The translations under genes and the position numbers were made by a program. The notes under the pieces are model-generated. The model searched no databases. It was not told the DNA's origin and saw nothing but the letters and a program-made list of their open reading frames with translations. This document shows, one piece after another, positions 46,931 to 57,570 of a DNA stretch of 64,000 nucleotides. The DNA is taken from NCBI RefSeq assembly GCF_019320115.1, contig NC_089585.1, positions 141,841,426 to 141,905,425 on the forward strand. The letters are read 5' to 3'. The stretch comes from Miscanthus floridulus (Eukaryota; Streptophyta; Magnoliopsida; Poales; Poaceae). Each line of letters opens with the position of its first letter. Positions within the stretch are counted from its first letter, which is position 1.

Positions 46931-48213
46931 GTCCTGACTGATGGGACACGCCCTACCCAACGAAATGACGCCTGGTTAAACAGGACATGGCCTGGGCATG
47001 GCCCACCACTACCACACGCCAGGCGCCGAAAACAAGACGCAACCGCACGCAAACGGCCCTCCGCCTTCCCAAGCAAGACTTGGAAGGGCCCATGAATGGG
47101 ATCTCCATCGAGGAGAGACCAACAGACCTCCTGAGTCAATTGGATGGCTCAGGCGATTATCGAGAGATAGATACAAAAGACTGGGATGCTCGTGCAGGTT
47201 ACACCAGCCCCGACACAAACGTCGGACTCGAACCCCGTGCGGACATATCCGGTAAGAGCTCCCAGAACCCATCACTCGTGCCATCAAGGTAACATTACCG
47301 ACCCTAGCTTTTTCTTTATATGATCATTTATCCATCTTCATTCATACACGCATTCGCACATTCATTCATACAAATCATTCTTTCAACCCATACATCCGAA
47401 GCATCACATATGCATTCACACATTCATTCATACAAAATCATTCATTCATCCCATACATCCGAAGCATCGCATATGCAATTAATGCATTACAACGCTTCGT
47501 GTTGCATCATGAAGCGGCAGTTGCCTCATTCAAAATGAGCAACGACCGACCAAGGTTCGAAGGCCGGTCCGCGAAGGGCTCGAGGCCGCCTCGCGTCAAA
47601 TAGAGCCAGGGAAGAAAACACAGGTGAGCGAGCGACCCAGGTATTTGCCGAGACGTGGGTTAAGGAGCAGTGGAATGCCACATGAGGGCTATGCTGACCC
47701 CGTTACGAATGACGGACCCGGATTCCACTTGAACGTACCCGTTAGTGAGCTCATCGAGCGCGTCACTCGAGCCATCGAGGCAAGCGACGTTAGCTCAGCC
47801 CCTCCAGTTACGGAAACCACGGACGGGGTAACGCACGAAACTAGACCAACCCCTACCGAACCCAATGGGGCTCAGGGGCATAGGTCGCCCGACGTCGACT
47901 TAGGAAAACAACCGACCACGCAGGTCGCGGGTAGGATAAACACGGGCGAACACCCCCGAACGGTGGAAACACAGGAGTCTATGGCCCTAGGAAATAATAC
48001 CGAGATACTCAGCCTCCAACCACCGGGTGCACTCGCGCGCACCCGCTGGCAATTCGAAAAAACCGCCAGACGATTCTGCCCGAATTGCCCGGGGGCTACA
48101 CCCATCGGGTGCACTCGCGCGCACCCGATGGCAAGTCAAAAAATCCCCCAGGCGATCCGTTGCTCTTGTACAAATGAAGTATAAACAGCCCCTTCACGAC
48201 TTCACAGAAGTCC
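46931..48213. other. E1 region upstream of the antisense gene, before the 3' LTR
   Basis: Contains a two-unit tandem repeat of CACATTCATTCATACAAATC plus CATACATCCGAAGCATC at 47,350-47,480. 47,620-48,130 is open on the plus strand but without a recognised domain. Two GC hairpins follow at 48,024-48,130. Confidence 0.45.
48024..48130. repeat. Pair of GGGTGC-ACTCGCGC-GCACCC hairpins before the 3' LTR
   Basis: CGGGTGC-ACTCGCGC-GCACCCG at 48,024-48,045 and CATCGGGTGC-ACTCGCGC-GCACCCGATG at 48,103-48,130 share loop and stem. The second stem is a perfect 10 bp with an 8-nt loop. They lie about 105-190 bp upstream of the 3' LTR, so they are in the 3' part of the genomic RNA. Confidence 0.8.
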
Positions 48214-48233
48214 CAAAAGGGCTTGGGGGCTCC
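48214..48233 (+). other. E1 polypurine tract
   Basis: AAAAGGGCTTGGGGGCTCC immediately precedes TGTCGAG, the 3' LTR start; usual position of the plus-strand primer. Confidence 0.65.
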
Positions 48234-48373
48234 TGTCGAGTTTATAAACCCGGGGTCCCTAATGGGCCCGCTTCTCAGCAAAAGCTCGGCCGGATAGACA
48301 ACATTACAAATGACGAGCAACTCTTGGGCCGGCCCAAATACCTAATGATAGGCCAGAAGAGCAGTCCAGTCTT

Positions 48374-48491
48374 CGACCGGAAGGCCTGGCCAAGAGGGGA
48401 CGACGCTCGCTTCCGACTCTGGCCCGCTTCTCCAACCGAAAGGCCTGGCCAAGAGGGGACGATGCTCGCTTCTAACTCCGACCCACTTCTC
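48374..48491 (+). repeat. 59-bp direct repeat in E1 LTR U3
   Basis: AGGCCTGGCCAAGAGGGGAC starts at 48,382 and again at 48,441; two units and the start of a third. Confidence 0.85.
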
Positions 48492-48948
48492 CGACTGGAA
48501 ATACACCGAACCTCTGCCTACAGCTCTTCTCTGACCGGCGCGGTCGGAGCTGACTGGGAACAAACCGACCGAGGGCACCCGCTCGGTGAGGAGCCAAGAG
48601 TTAGGTGGAGCAGATAAGAGAAGACGCTCAAGTCAACCGTAATACCGAGGACCATACCCTGCACGCCTGCAGGACGGTACTGTCAGGCCGTGCCAGAAGG
48701 GTGCTTAGCAAACCTTCCAGGCATGTCAGAACCCGAACAGTGTTGCGGGCGCCGTCCTTTGCCCTACAGTGTTGTGGGCGCCGTCCTTCGCCATACCAGG
48801 CAAACACAGTAATGCCTACCACATGCGTCTGACATAAACAGTATTGTAGATGCCGACGACCGTCTTGTACCCGACGGCGTGGGTAACAAGGCTAGAAAAC
48901 ACACACTCTATCTTTCTCTCTTAAACTTGTAAGGACGTTCCATTCATC

Positions 48949-48956
48949 TATAAAAG
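48949..48956 (+). promoter_or_regulatory. TATA box of E1 LTR
   Basis: TATAAAAG within CATCTATAAAAGGGAATG; matches the core in the other two large LTRs. Confidence 0.6.
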
Positions 48957-49361
48957 GGAATGTGCTCTCTTCCAATGATGATGGTTCATTCCGACGCTCT
49001 CTCTGCTAGCTTTAGATATTCAGAGCACTCGAACGGCTCTACGGCTCTAGAACTCTAAAGCTACACAGAGCACAGGTTCTAGTACTTAGGGCACGTAGGA
49101 GCTCCCGTAGCTCTTGGCCCTTCGGTCCAGAGTCCGACCGGATCTCTTGCACCCACATCTTATTTCCACTCGTTTGTAACCCCACAATAAACTTTGAGCA
49201 TCTGGGCTTAAGAATAAAGTCTCCGACCAACTCAAACTGGACGTAGAGCACGTTGTCTGAACCAATATAAATCCTGTGTCATTGAGTGCTAGGCCACATC
49301 CGATTACAACGTTAAGAAAAAACTACAAATATTTACTTGTTGGTCATTTTTCGTACCGAGA

Positions 49362-49626
49362 CTAACATTTATTCAACAGGATTACATTGGGTTCCTCAAT
49401 TTTTAATAACCAAACCTGAATAAAATAGTGATCCGAGTGCATCTACTACAACCAAACTAAATTAGCACAAGAAGCTAGTAGTATATACTGAGTATTTAAA
49501 TTAAATTAAATTAAATTAAATTAGCCCATTTTGCTTGGTAGTCCTAGCGACGTCGAACCACCGAGATGGTCACCAGAAATCACATGGCACCGGTGTAGCA
49601 CCAACACCTGGAATGGTAGCATGTGT
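49362..49626. other. Flanking sequence with (ATTAA)n
   Basis: Contains about five ATTAA units at 49,501-49,524. No gene recognised. Confidence 0.45.
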
Positions 49627-49635
49627 TAGGAACGA

Positions 49636-49907
49636 GGGATGAAAACGGATCAGATACGAACGGATATCACCGATATTATATTTGTTTTTATATTTCTGTC
49701 CGGATTCGGATTCGAATACGGATAGTGTCAACTATATCGGATATGATACGATTGGATATCGACATCATAAATATGCGATTTGAGTATTCGGATACGGATA
49801 CGGTATCGGATGTTGGATATCCGGACTCGGATACGGACAGATCCCAACCCCTCTAAACGGATTCGGTTTCGAATACGGTCGGAAAATATTCGTACCGTTT
49901 TCATCCC
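49636..49907. mobile_element. Mutator-like MITE with 9-bp target duplication TAGGAACGA
   Basis: Terminal inverted repeats GGGATGAAAACGG at 49,636 and CCGTTTTCATCCC ending 49,907, flanked by exact TAGGAACGA at 49,627-49,635 and 49,908-49,916. A 9-bp duplication is diagnostic for Mutator-like elements. The 272-bp body is made of CGGATACGGAT-type words and has no coding capacity. Confidence 0.92.
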
Positions 49908-49965
49908 TAGGAACGAATGAGCATCATACATTAATTAATTCATACTTGCCGTCACACGCATGCAA

Positions 49966-50100
49966 GCCTGTTCGGTTGGCTAGTTTGTTTCGTTGCTGGT
50001 TCGTGAAGAAGTACTGTTGGCTGGTTTGTGTGAGAAAAAAATACTATTCCAGCTAGAAATTTACGATCGTTTACGACGAGCCACAGCCAAACGAGCAGGC
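49966..50100. mobile_element. Small MITE with GCCTGTTCGGTTGGCT ends
   Basis: GCCTGTTCGGTTGGCT at 49,966 and AGCCAAACGAGCAGGC ending 50,100 are imperfect inverted repeats of the CCTGTTCG family (see 34,153). Confidence 0.75.
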
Positions 50101-50634
50101 TGTGCGCTGAATAATACGAACGCACCATACATCCCCATACTCTCCACATCTCTAACCTTGTTGATCTGGATGAAATGAGAGGACAGAGATTGGATCTAGC
50201 ACCTGTTTGCCAGTCCAGCACCAAGATCAGAGCAGATACATGACATATGCCAATTTATTAGATCATAATATTCATGGGGATCGGATCAGCGCATGGATCA
50301 ACCTTCTCCCGATCTGCATGCAGCTGCCAGCAAGGAGACGGGATAAACAAATCTAGCACACAAAAAGATTAATTAGGCAGATTACTATACCTAAATTCCA
50401 GTCAGGATGCTCCTAGACGCCACACAAAATCTCGGTATGTAGCCCAACAGACAGTTCTGAACTCCGTCCAATCAACACAGTGCGTGTGAATGATCGTCGA
50501 CGAGATCAGAGAAGCTAGGGCTCCCCGTGCAATTAGATTAGAATAAACATATCAATCACAACAGGAAGGATATTAGGACTGCCTCAACATACCTGGATCA
50601 AAATATCGCAGGCCGCAGGCGCAGGACCTAATCA
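50101..50634. other. Intergenic sequence, no gene recognised
   Basis: No convincing frame or repeat boundary. Confidence 0.35.
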
Positions 50635-50877
50635 GGGCCTAGTTTAGATTGCGAAAAAAAGTGAACCTGATGAATAGTACCACTTTCGTCTTATTTGGTA
50701 AATATTGTCTAATCGTGGACCAACTAGGCTCAAAAGATTCATCCCGTGATTTCCAACTAAACTGTGTAATTAGTTTTTTTTTACCTACATTTAATACTCC
50801 ATGCAAGTGGCTAAAAATTAATGTGATGGAGAAAGAGCGAAAAAACTTGGAATTTGGAATGCATCTAAACGAGGCCC
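50635..50877. mobile_element. MITE with GGGCCTAGTTTAGAT ends
   Basis: GGGCCTAGTTTAGAT at 50,635 and ATCTAAACGAGGCCC ending 50,877 are inverted. The internal TCAAAAGATTCATCCCGTGA and TGTGTAATTAGTTTTT correspond (inverse) to the MITE at 31,273. A (CCG)7 tract follows at 50,893. Confidence 0.75.
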
Positions 50878-51039
50878 GTAGCGAGTTTTGAAGCCGCCGC
50901 CGCCGCCGCCGCCGGATGTCATATTGCTTGCGGACGCAGGTAGTCCAATTTTCTAATATATATAGGATGGATTAGCGGGTCAACTTCTTTAAACCCGGCC
51001 CGCTAAGCAGCCTGCCACGGTGCCAGGAGGGAGTAGCAC

Positions 51040-51483
51040 CTGATGTTTGTTGATAATTACTATATTAATTTACGAGATTATAGTAACTCCTTGCTAAGTA
51101 GTTTACTATAACATTATGATAAATATCCCATGTGTTATAGTAAACCAACTATCGTAAATTAGTATATAAAATTATTGTAAATGGAGGTGGCTACTTAATA
51201 ACTTATTTTGTAGCTGGCTACTGAATATACTCTCCCTATATATATATAACTACTATCATGTATCTGGCTACAAAATAACTTATTCTGTAGCCACTTTGAG
51301 TTACGATAATTACTATGTTAATTTACAAGATTATAGTAACTCCTTGCTAAGTGGTTTACTATAACGTTATAATAAATTACTTAGCAAAGAGTCACTGTAA
51401 TCTCGTAAATTAACATAGTAATTATCGTAACTCAAGATAAGTTATTTTATAGCCAGCTACAGGATAATATATATATATATATA
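51040..51483. mobile_element. Two Micron-like elements joined at (TA)n, second one palindromic
   Basis: 51,045-51,236 is a reverse-oriented copy ending GCTACTGAATATACTCTCC; (TA)n follows. 51,252-51,465 starts GTATCTGGCTACAAAATAAC and contains two head-to-head arms (51,300-51,370 and 51,371-51,430; GTTACGATAATTACTATGTT and its inverse). A (TA)n tract at 51,466-51,483 closes the block. Confidence 0.65.
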
Positions 51484-51489
51484 AATAAA

Positions 51490-51849
51490 CAAACTGCGCA
51501 CAAGGCAACACCATCAGGGGTCAGCGGTAACCGGCCGGCTGAGGCCAACACGGTCCACAGCGAGCTGACCGACATCGAACAGGACGGGCAGGCCACCGCC
51601 GCCAAGGAGTCTCAAGGGAGCTTTGTTGCCAGATGGCTCAAACGCTTCACAGACAAGATCTTGCGCTACTGCAGATGGACGAAACAACAAAGGAGAAGCC
51701 CAAGCAAGCTCTGCCGATCCGGAGCAGTCGCACAGGCGCTCTCCTGGGTTCCGACAGCAAAACGGGGCGAGCTGCTAGTTATGAAGCGCCTCGGCTTCCT
51801 AGCTAGACGGCCAGCCTCGACCATCCTCTACGGCCATGAAGGATTATGA
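51490..51849 (+). CDS. Orphan ORF of about 120 codons, unrecognised
   Basis: An open plus frame without a clear ATG start, with VHSELTDIEQDGQATAAKES and FVARWLKRFTDKIL, then basic sequence and a TGA at 51,847. A second piece (NIFVEELNPSHAEAMRELFP to a TAG at 52,080) follows a MITE insertion and may be the continuation of the same gene. No family recognised; a fragment of an older element or a host exon is possible. Confidence 0.25.
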   Translation, partial: QTAHKATPSGVSGNRPAEANTVHSELTDIEQDGQATAAKESQGSFVARWLKRFTDKILRYCRWTKQQRRSPSKLCRSGAVAQALSWVPTAKRGELLVMKRLGFLARRPASTILYGHEGL

Positions 51850-51853
51850 CAAC

Positions 51854-51971
51854 GGTCCTGTTCGTTTCGCTGAAAAAATAAATCGAAATACTGTTTCGGC
51901 TAATTTGTTGTGAGAGAAAAACACTATTCTGAAGCCGAAAAAGACAGATTATAAGAGAAGCGAACAGGGCC
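51854..51971. mobile_element. Small MITE with GGTCCTGTTCGTTTCGCT ends
   Basis: GGTCCTGTTCGTTTCGCT at 51,854 and AGCGAACAGGGCC ending 51,971, flanked by AAC on both sides, which may be a 3-bp duplication. It splits the orphan ORF. Confidence 0.7.
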
Positions 51972-52223
51972 AACATCTTCGTAGAGGAGCTGAATCCATC
52001 GCACGCCGAAGCCATGAGAGAACTCTTCCCCGAACCTGGCAATGGAAGGCGGTCGAAACGGCGCGGCAAGAGTTGTGCCTAGGCTCCCGACGCCAGTGGC
52101 ACCTATTAGTGTCGGGGACCTAATACCGGGGTACCCAATGAGGTGGAACTAATTACCATCGAACGTCAACGCTTCCGGTCAGACAAGAACGCTACTACGC
52201 TTCTTGCCCGAACGACGAAAGAT

Positions 52224-52540
52224 CAGTTCCGCCTCGCCGATCTCCGAGGACTGGCTCCGCCTCGCTCGACGGCTGAGAGCTGGCTCCGCCTCACCCGACC
52301 CTCAAGGGCTAGACTACGTCTTGCCCGACGGCTGAGGGCTGGCTCGCCTCGCCCGACGCCCGAGAGCTGGCTCTGCCTCACCCGACGGAGGAGGGCTGGC
52401 TCCTCCTCGCCCGACGCCCGAGGGCTTGCTCCGCCTCGCCCGACGGCTGAGGGCTGGCTCTGCCTCGTCCGACGCCCGAGGGCTGGCTCCGCCTTGCCCG
52501 ACGGCTGAAGGCAGGCTCCGCCTCGCCCGACGACTGCACC
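52224..52540 (+). repeat. 29-bp tandem repeat in E2 LTR U3, about 11 units
   Basis: Consensus GGCTCCGCCTCGCCCGACGG plus CTGAGGGCT; units begin near 52,224, 52,253, 52,282, 52,311 and so on, with two 1-bp length variants. Frames through it code for low-complexity Arg/Leu-rich peptides and are not genes. Confidence 0.9.
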
Positions 52541-53100
52541 CAGCTCCTCCACATTGACAAGCACAGGGTACGACAGGACATTCGAGTCAACCGCAGTACC
52601 GAGGACCATGCCCTGCACGCCTGCAGGAAGGTACCGTCAGGATACGATGGGACAGGCACTTTAAACCCTTTCCAACATAACAGTGCCCGAATAGTGTTGT
52701 AGCCACCGACTTTTGCCCCATAGTGTAGTAGTCGCCGCCTTCAGCCCTCGGGCGCGGATACTAACACAGGCATACGACAACCGCTATAATCCAAGTAAGA
52801 ACTCACATAATCTACAGTAACAGGCGTATAGTCATTTCTCCGTCTACCCCCCGCAGAGTCATGGCTCGGCGCCCTAACACCCCGCACCGTCTGCCGGGGG
52901 AAGACGGGACGTAACCACTCGCTGAAGCAAGGCCAGGGCATGGCCCTGTCAGGGTCAGTGGACGCGCTATCCCTGCCATGATCTGCCATGACAGTGGAAC
53001 AGGCTCAAGGGAAAAGGAAAGCTTGGCACCTTCGAAGGGCGACCTCTACTATAGGTTTTTCCACTTTCTCCCATCTGTAAACCCCCTGCTCCCCTTTGTC

Positions 53101-53108
53101 TATAAAAG
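53101..53108 (+). promoter_or_regulatory. TATA box of E2 LTR
   Basis: TATAAAAG within GTCTATAAAAGGGAGGGC; probable start of transcription about 30 bp downstream. Confidence 0.6.
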
Positions 53109-53421
53109 GGAGGGCAGGACACCCCACGAAGGGGGATCAGTTCGACACACACAACACATCATGCACACAGCCAAGCAGCGACCGAGCTCACGGCGTCCTT
53201 TCGACCATTTCATCAGAGACTTGGGACCTTTCCCTCTCTCGACCGTTTGTACCCCCTGCTATGAATATTTTTCGGTACTGATAACATGAGAAGCAGCAGA
53301 CTGGACGTAGGGATATTCAGCTCGAACTAGTATAAACCTTATGTCCTTTAGTGCACCATCCGGGCCTAACGTGCAACAATTATAAATTTACTAGCCGATG
53401 TTTGTTCAAAACACCGACAGT

Positions 53422-53439
53422 TGGCGCGCCAGGTAGGGG
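53422..53439 (+). other. E2 primer binding site
   Basis: TGGCGCGCCAGGTAGGGG two bases after the LTR end. The same sequence follows the minus-strand LTR at 420; E3 has TGGTGCGCCAGGTAGGGG. Confidence 0.75.
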
Positions 53440-53467
53440 CCTTTGCGCATTCCAAATCAGGCATCGG

Positions 53468-55580
53468 ATGGCTAACCACGCAATCAGCTGGGTCCCAGGC
53501 GCACACGTGCATTTCGGTGACCTAGACTTCATCGTCACGGTGGGGGGAGAGTTGGCGTTGGCCCTTCTCGCCATCCAGTCTCTCCCCTCCATCGGCTCTG
53601 GCTATGGAAGGCTTGAGCGCCAGCCCGGCGTCTCCCTCAGACCCCAGCCGTCCAGGGAGGACCTGCGCCACCTCACCCTCTCTCCAGAACACTCCGCACG
53701 GAGCGCCCTGATGGCGTTTTCGTTCGGTCTCCGCAACGCCGCGGCGACCGTTAGCCACCTTGTGGCACAACGCACGATCCCGTCCCCCGCGAACAACGAA
53801 TTCGTGGGGATGATCGAAAGCGTCATAGAATCCCTCCACGGCCTCCTCGCGGAAGGTCCGGGGTTGGACTCTGGCTCTAACTCCAGCAGAGGGAGCCATC
53901 ACCCCTCCCGGGAATGTTTCATGGCAGAAACCCCCGAGGGACACGTCGAAAGCGTCTCCGCGGAGGAGACTACCCCGGCAGGCAACCTCAGCGGTGGAAC
54001 CAAAGGGGGGACAACGGCCCCACCTCACGTAGGGGTGGAGCAGCTGAGAGCCCGAAAGCGGGAAATAGACGAAGCCAGACAATAGCTTGTTCAGGAGTAC
54101 GTGGAGGTCGATCAGGAGATCAAACGTCACGGAGATGGTGGGCACGCACACGCCGTGGCCCGTGACGTGAACCAAAGGATCATCGCTGACGGTGAAACCC
54201 TTCCTCACTTCGCTCGGGCAAGCCAGAACATCGCCGCTGCAACGGCCTTGCTCTATGGCCTTCCAGAGGTCACAACGCCAGAGGATCGTCGGGCCCACCG
54301 TGAAATACGTACGCTGCTCAAGCGTGTGACGGCGCAGCAGGCGAAAAGTCATTGTCCCGGCGACGCGAGCTCAACACCAGCCAGCGTACACCCTCAGTGC
54401 ATCCCACCAGAGACGCATCAGTCCACCAAGCACCACAAGGCGGCAGGCAGCGTGCTGCGTCCTAGATACATCAGCGTCTCGGCCGCAACCGCGATGCATG
54501 CAGCACCATCGACGCCCGCAGGCGCACGTACAGCGACCCAAGGGAAGGAGCCCACCGCGGCTATCATCCTCGTCACGACGGACGCTACGACAGCAGCGAG
54601 GACCAGAGTCTGAGCCCTGGCCTACCAGGCCCTTAGGCCTTCAGCCGGCACATCCTCAACGCTGCATTCCCGCCAAGGTATCGACCACCTATCAATATCC
54701 CTAAGTACTCTGGGGAGACAAACCCCGGGCTTTGGCTTGAAGACTATCAGCTTGCCTGTCAAGCCGGTGGCACAGATAATGATGACTTCATTATCCGCAA
54801 CCTTCCACTATTCTTGGCCGATTCGGCGTGAGCATGGTTGGAGCACCTGCCGTCCAACGTGATCCAGAGTTAGGCGGATTTGAAGGAGATCTTTGCGGGA
54901 AACTTCCAGGGCACATATAAGCACCCTAGGAACCCATGGGACCTCAAGAACTGCCGCCAGAAGGCCGATGAGACCCTCCTCGGGTACATCCAGCGCTTCT
55001 CCTAATAGTGCAACGAGTTCCCTAACATCGCTGACGTCGACGTGATAGGAGCCTTCTTGTCCGGGATGACCTATGAATCCTTGGTCCATAAGCTAGGACA
55101 CAAGGGCCCGCGAACCACCAAGGAACTCCTGAACATCGCCACCAGCCACGCCTCGGGAGAAGAGGTGGTCGGAGCGATCTTCGATCGCCTCGAGGGCAAG
55201 GCAAGGTGGCACGAGGGTGCCAGCGAAGGCACCTCTAATCGTTCTGCTAAAAGGAAGAACAAGAAGCAATGGCGTGTGGACTCGCTCATGGCCGCTGCTG
55301 ACCATAAGGGTGGTTGGAAGCCCGTGGAGGGCACTCTGAACCACTTCAAAAAATTACTCGAGGGGCCATGCCCGAACCACGCCTTTCCCGTAAAACATCT
55401 GCTCAAGGACTGTGGTCTCATACGGAAGTTTTTGTCTGGAAGCTCCAACAAAGGAGAGCAGGGGAAGGAACCTGCCCCCACTATGGACGATGCTGAGGAG
55501 AAGGACGATGACTTTCCAACACTGGATGGCTACCTTATGATCTTCGGAGGAGCGGCGGCCTATGACTCCAAACGCCAATA
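53468..55580 (+). pseudogene. E2 gag
   Basis: ATG at 53,468 (MANHAISWVPGAHVHFGDLD) opens a frame of 206 codons to a TAG at 54,083, after which the same frame continues (EYVEVDQEIKRHG). Capsid: PPINIPKYSGETNPGLWLED (54,690 on, after a frame change), NVIQS-stop-ADLKEIFAG, VIGAFLSGMTYESLVHKLG and TSHASGEEVVGAIFD. Zinc-knuckle-like CPNHAFPVKHLLKDC at about 55,371-55,415. Stops at 54,083, 54,828, 54,869 and 55,003-55,008 and frame changes make it non-functional. Confidence 0.85.
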
Positions 55581-56280
55581 GAAGGTCGCGCGCCGCGAGG
55601 TCTACACGGCCCAACCGGCCACACCTCCCTTCCTCCGATGGTCGGAGTCCGCCATAACCTTCGATCGGACCGACCATCTGGATACCATCCCACACCCGGG
55701 GAGGTATCCGCTTTTCGTCGACCCGATCATCAGCCCAAAGCGACTCACCAAAGTACTGATGGATGGAGACAGCGGCCTCAACATCATGTACACCAAGACG
55801 CTCGACGAGATGGGCGTCGATCGGACAAACCTCCGCCTAACCCGAGCGCCTTTTCACGGCATTGTGCCCGGATCAATCTGCCCACCACCTTCGGGGATCA
55901 GTTCAATTATAGGACTGAGACCCTCACCTTTGAGGTGGTTGGGTTCCCCAGAACCTTCCACGCCATCTTGGGACGACCATGCTATGCAAAGTTCATGGCC
56001 GTCCCCAACCACCCATACCTCAAGCTGAAGATGCCGGGCCCCCATGGGGTCATCACTGTTGGCACCTCCTTCTAGCGGGCCTACGAGTGCAAGGTCGAGT
56101 GCTGTGGCCACGCCACAGCAATCGTTGCCTCCAGGGAACTCGCCGCCCTCAAGGAGGAGGTCACCGAAGAAGCACCCGACGCGAAGAAATCATCCGAGTC
56201 GTTCGAATCGGCAGAGGGCTCCAAGGGGGTCCTCATAGATCCTAGCAGCTCTTAGGGTAAAATAGTACGCATTGGTACCA
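55581..56280 (+). pseudogene. E2 protease and linker
   Basis: TPPFLRWSESAITFDRTDH and LTKVLMDGDSGLNIMYTKTL: the active-site loop reads DGD instead of the DGG seen in E1 and E3, so a catalytic-loop residue may be changed. AILGRPCYAKFMAVPNHPYL follows near 55,960 in another frame. TAG codons at 55,579, 56,073, 56,252 and 56,296 replace Gln. Confidence 0.8.
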
Positions 56281-57570
56281 TGCTTTTCTCCGAATAGGAA
56301 AGCGCGCTCGTCAACTTCGTCCACGACAACAAAGACATCTTTGCGTGGAATCCCTCGGATATGCCAGACATTCCGAGGGAGGTCGCCGAGCATACCTTAA
56401 AGATCCATCCAGGCTCCAAGCTGGTGAAGCAATGCCTGCATCGCTTTGACGAGGAGAAGCACAGGGCCGTCGATGAAGAGATAGCAAAACTATCAACGGC
56501 CGGGTTCATCAGGGAAGTACATCACCTAGAGTGGTTAGCTAATCCCGTTCTTGTGTGAAAGAAGAGCGGAAAATTGAGGATGTGCATAGACTATACGGGA
56601 TTCAACAAAGCGTGTCCAAAGGATCCGTTTCCTTTACCACACATAGACCAAATAGTCGACTCTACCTCGGGGTGTGAAACCCTCTGCTTCCTTGATGCCT
56701 ACTCCAGCTACCATCAAATCGCGATGAAAGAGTCCGACCAGCTCGCGATGTCTTTCATCACTCCCTTTAGATCGTTCTGCTATGTCTCAATGCCATTCGG
56801 TCTGAAGAACGCTAGGGCAACGTACCAACGTTGTATGCTCAAATGCTTCAGGGACCTCATCGGGCGAACCATTGAGGCCTACGTCGATGACATCGTAGTT
56901 AAGTCCAAATGGGTTGACCACCTCGTTACCATCCTTGAGCAAACCTTTGCAAAACTCTGAGCGAATGGCATCAAACTCAACCCCGAAAAGTGGGTTTTGG
57001 GGGGCCCAAGGGGTATGCTGCTCGGCTTCATCGTCTCCGAGCGTGGCATCGAAGCCAACCCAGAGAAAATCTTAGCCATCGCAAGGTTGGGCCCAATTCA
57101 GAACATAAAGGGGGTTCAGCGAATCATAGGGTGCCTCGCCGCCCTTAGCCGATTCATCTCGCGCCTCGGCGAACGAGGACTCCCCCTTTATCGAGTCCTA
57201 AAGAAAGCCAACCGCTTCGAGTGGACATCCGAGGCCTAGGAGGCGCTTGACATGGTCAAACTACTTCTGACAAGGCCCCAGATTCTAGTTCCTCCAAGCG
57301 ACGGAGAATCCCTCCTGCTATACATAGCGGCCACCACACAAGTGGTCAGCGCCGCCCTGGTAGTAGAGCGGGAGGAAGAGGGGCATGCCCTCAAAGTGCA
57401 GCGCCCTATGTACTTCATCAGCGAGGTACTATCCGACTCCAAAAACCGCTACTCCCAAATTCAGAAGCTCCTTTACACCGTCCTCATCACCAAGAGGAAG
57501 CTACGCCACTGCTTCGAGTCACATCCCATGATGGTTGTGACATCGTTCCCCCTCGGCAAGGTCATCTAGA
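56281..57570 (+). pseudogene. E2 reverse transcriptase and first RNase H
   Basis: PDIPREVAEHTLKIHPGSK, LRMCIDYTGFNKACPKDPFP, FLDAYSSYHQIAMKESDQLA, FGLKNARATYQR and catalytic YVDDIVVK (56,881-56,904). Thumb and RNase H 1 (ESLLLYIAATTQVVSAALVV, FISEVLSDSKNRYSQIQKLL) follow. The frame is unbroken by indels from 56,361 to the E3 insertion; stops are at 56,556 and 56,958 (TGA), and 57,237 and 57,567 (TAG). Confidence 0.9.

Larger units (their letters stand above)
35508..49361 (+). mobile_element. Ty3/gypsy retrotransposon E1 (Tat-type), decayed
   Basis: Order: truncated 5' LTR, primer site, gag, protease, RT, RNase H 1, RNase H 2, integrase, antisense multi-exon gene, polypurine tract, full 3' LTR. 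The dual RNase H and the antisense gene between pol and the 3' LTR are features of the plant Tat lineage (Retand/Grande/RIRE2-type). The coding regions contain many stops, so it is non-autonomous now. About 13.9 kb even with the 5' LTR shortened. Confidence 0.85.
48234..49361 (+). mobile_element. E1 3' LTR (1,128 bp)
   Basis: Starts TGTCGAGTTTATAAACC and ends TTTTTCGTACCGAGA, aligned to the 5' LTR end TTTTCGCACCGACA; the terminal CA is mutated. Contains a 59-bp direct repeat (48,374-48,491) and TATAAAAGGG at 48,949. The shared 3' part differs from the 5' LTR at a number of sites, indicating an old insertion. Confidence 0.85.
52110..53419 (+). mobile_element. E2 5' LTR (1,310 bp)
   Basis: Starts TGTCGGGGACCTAATACC and ends CAAAACACCGACA, followed by GT and the primer site. 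Contains an 11-unit 29-bp repeat and TATAAAAGGG at 53,101. Confidence 0.88.

Noticed and set aside
54083..54085. CAA-TAG in E2 gag as a programmed readthrough signal
   Set aside because: The context (CAATAGCTT) only partly resembles known readthrough sites, and many other TAGs replace Gln throughout the same element, so mutation is the simpler explanation.
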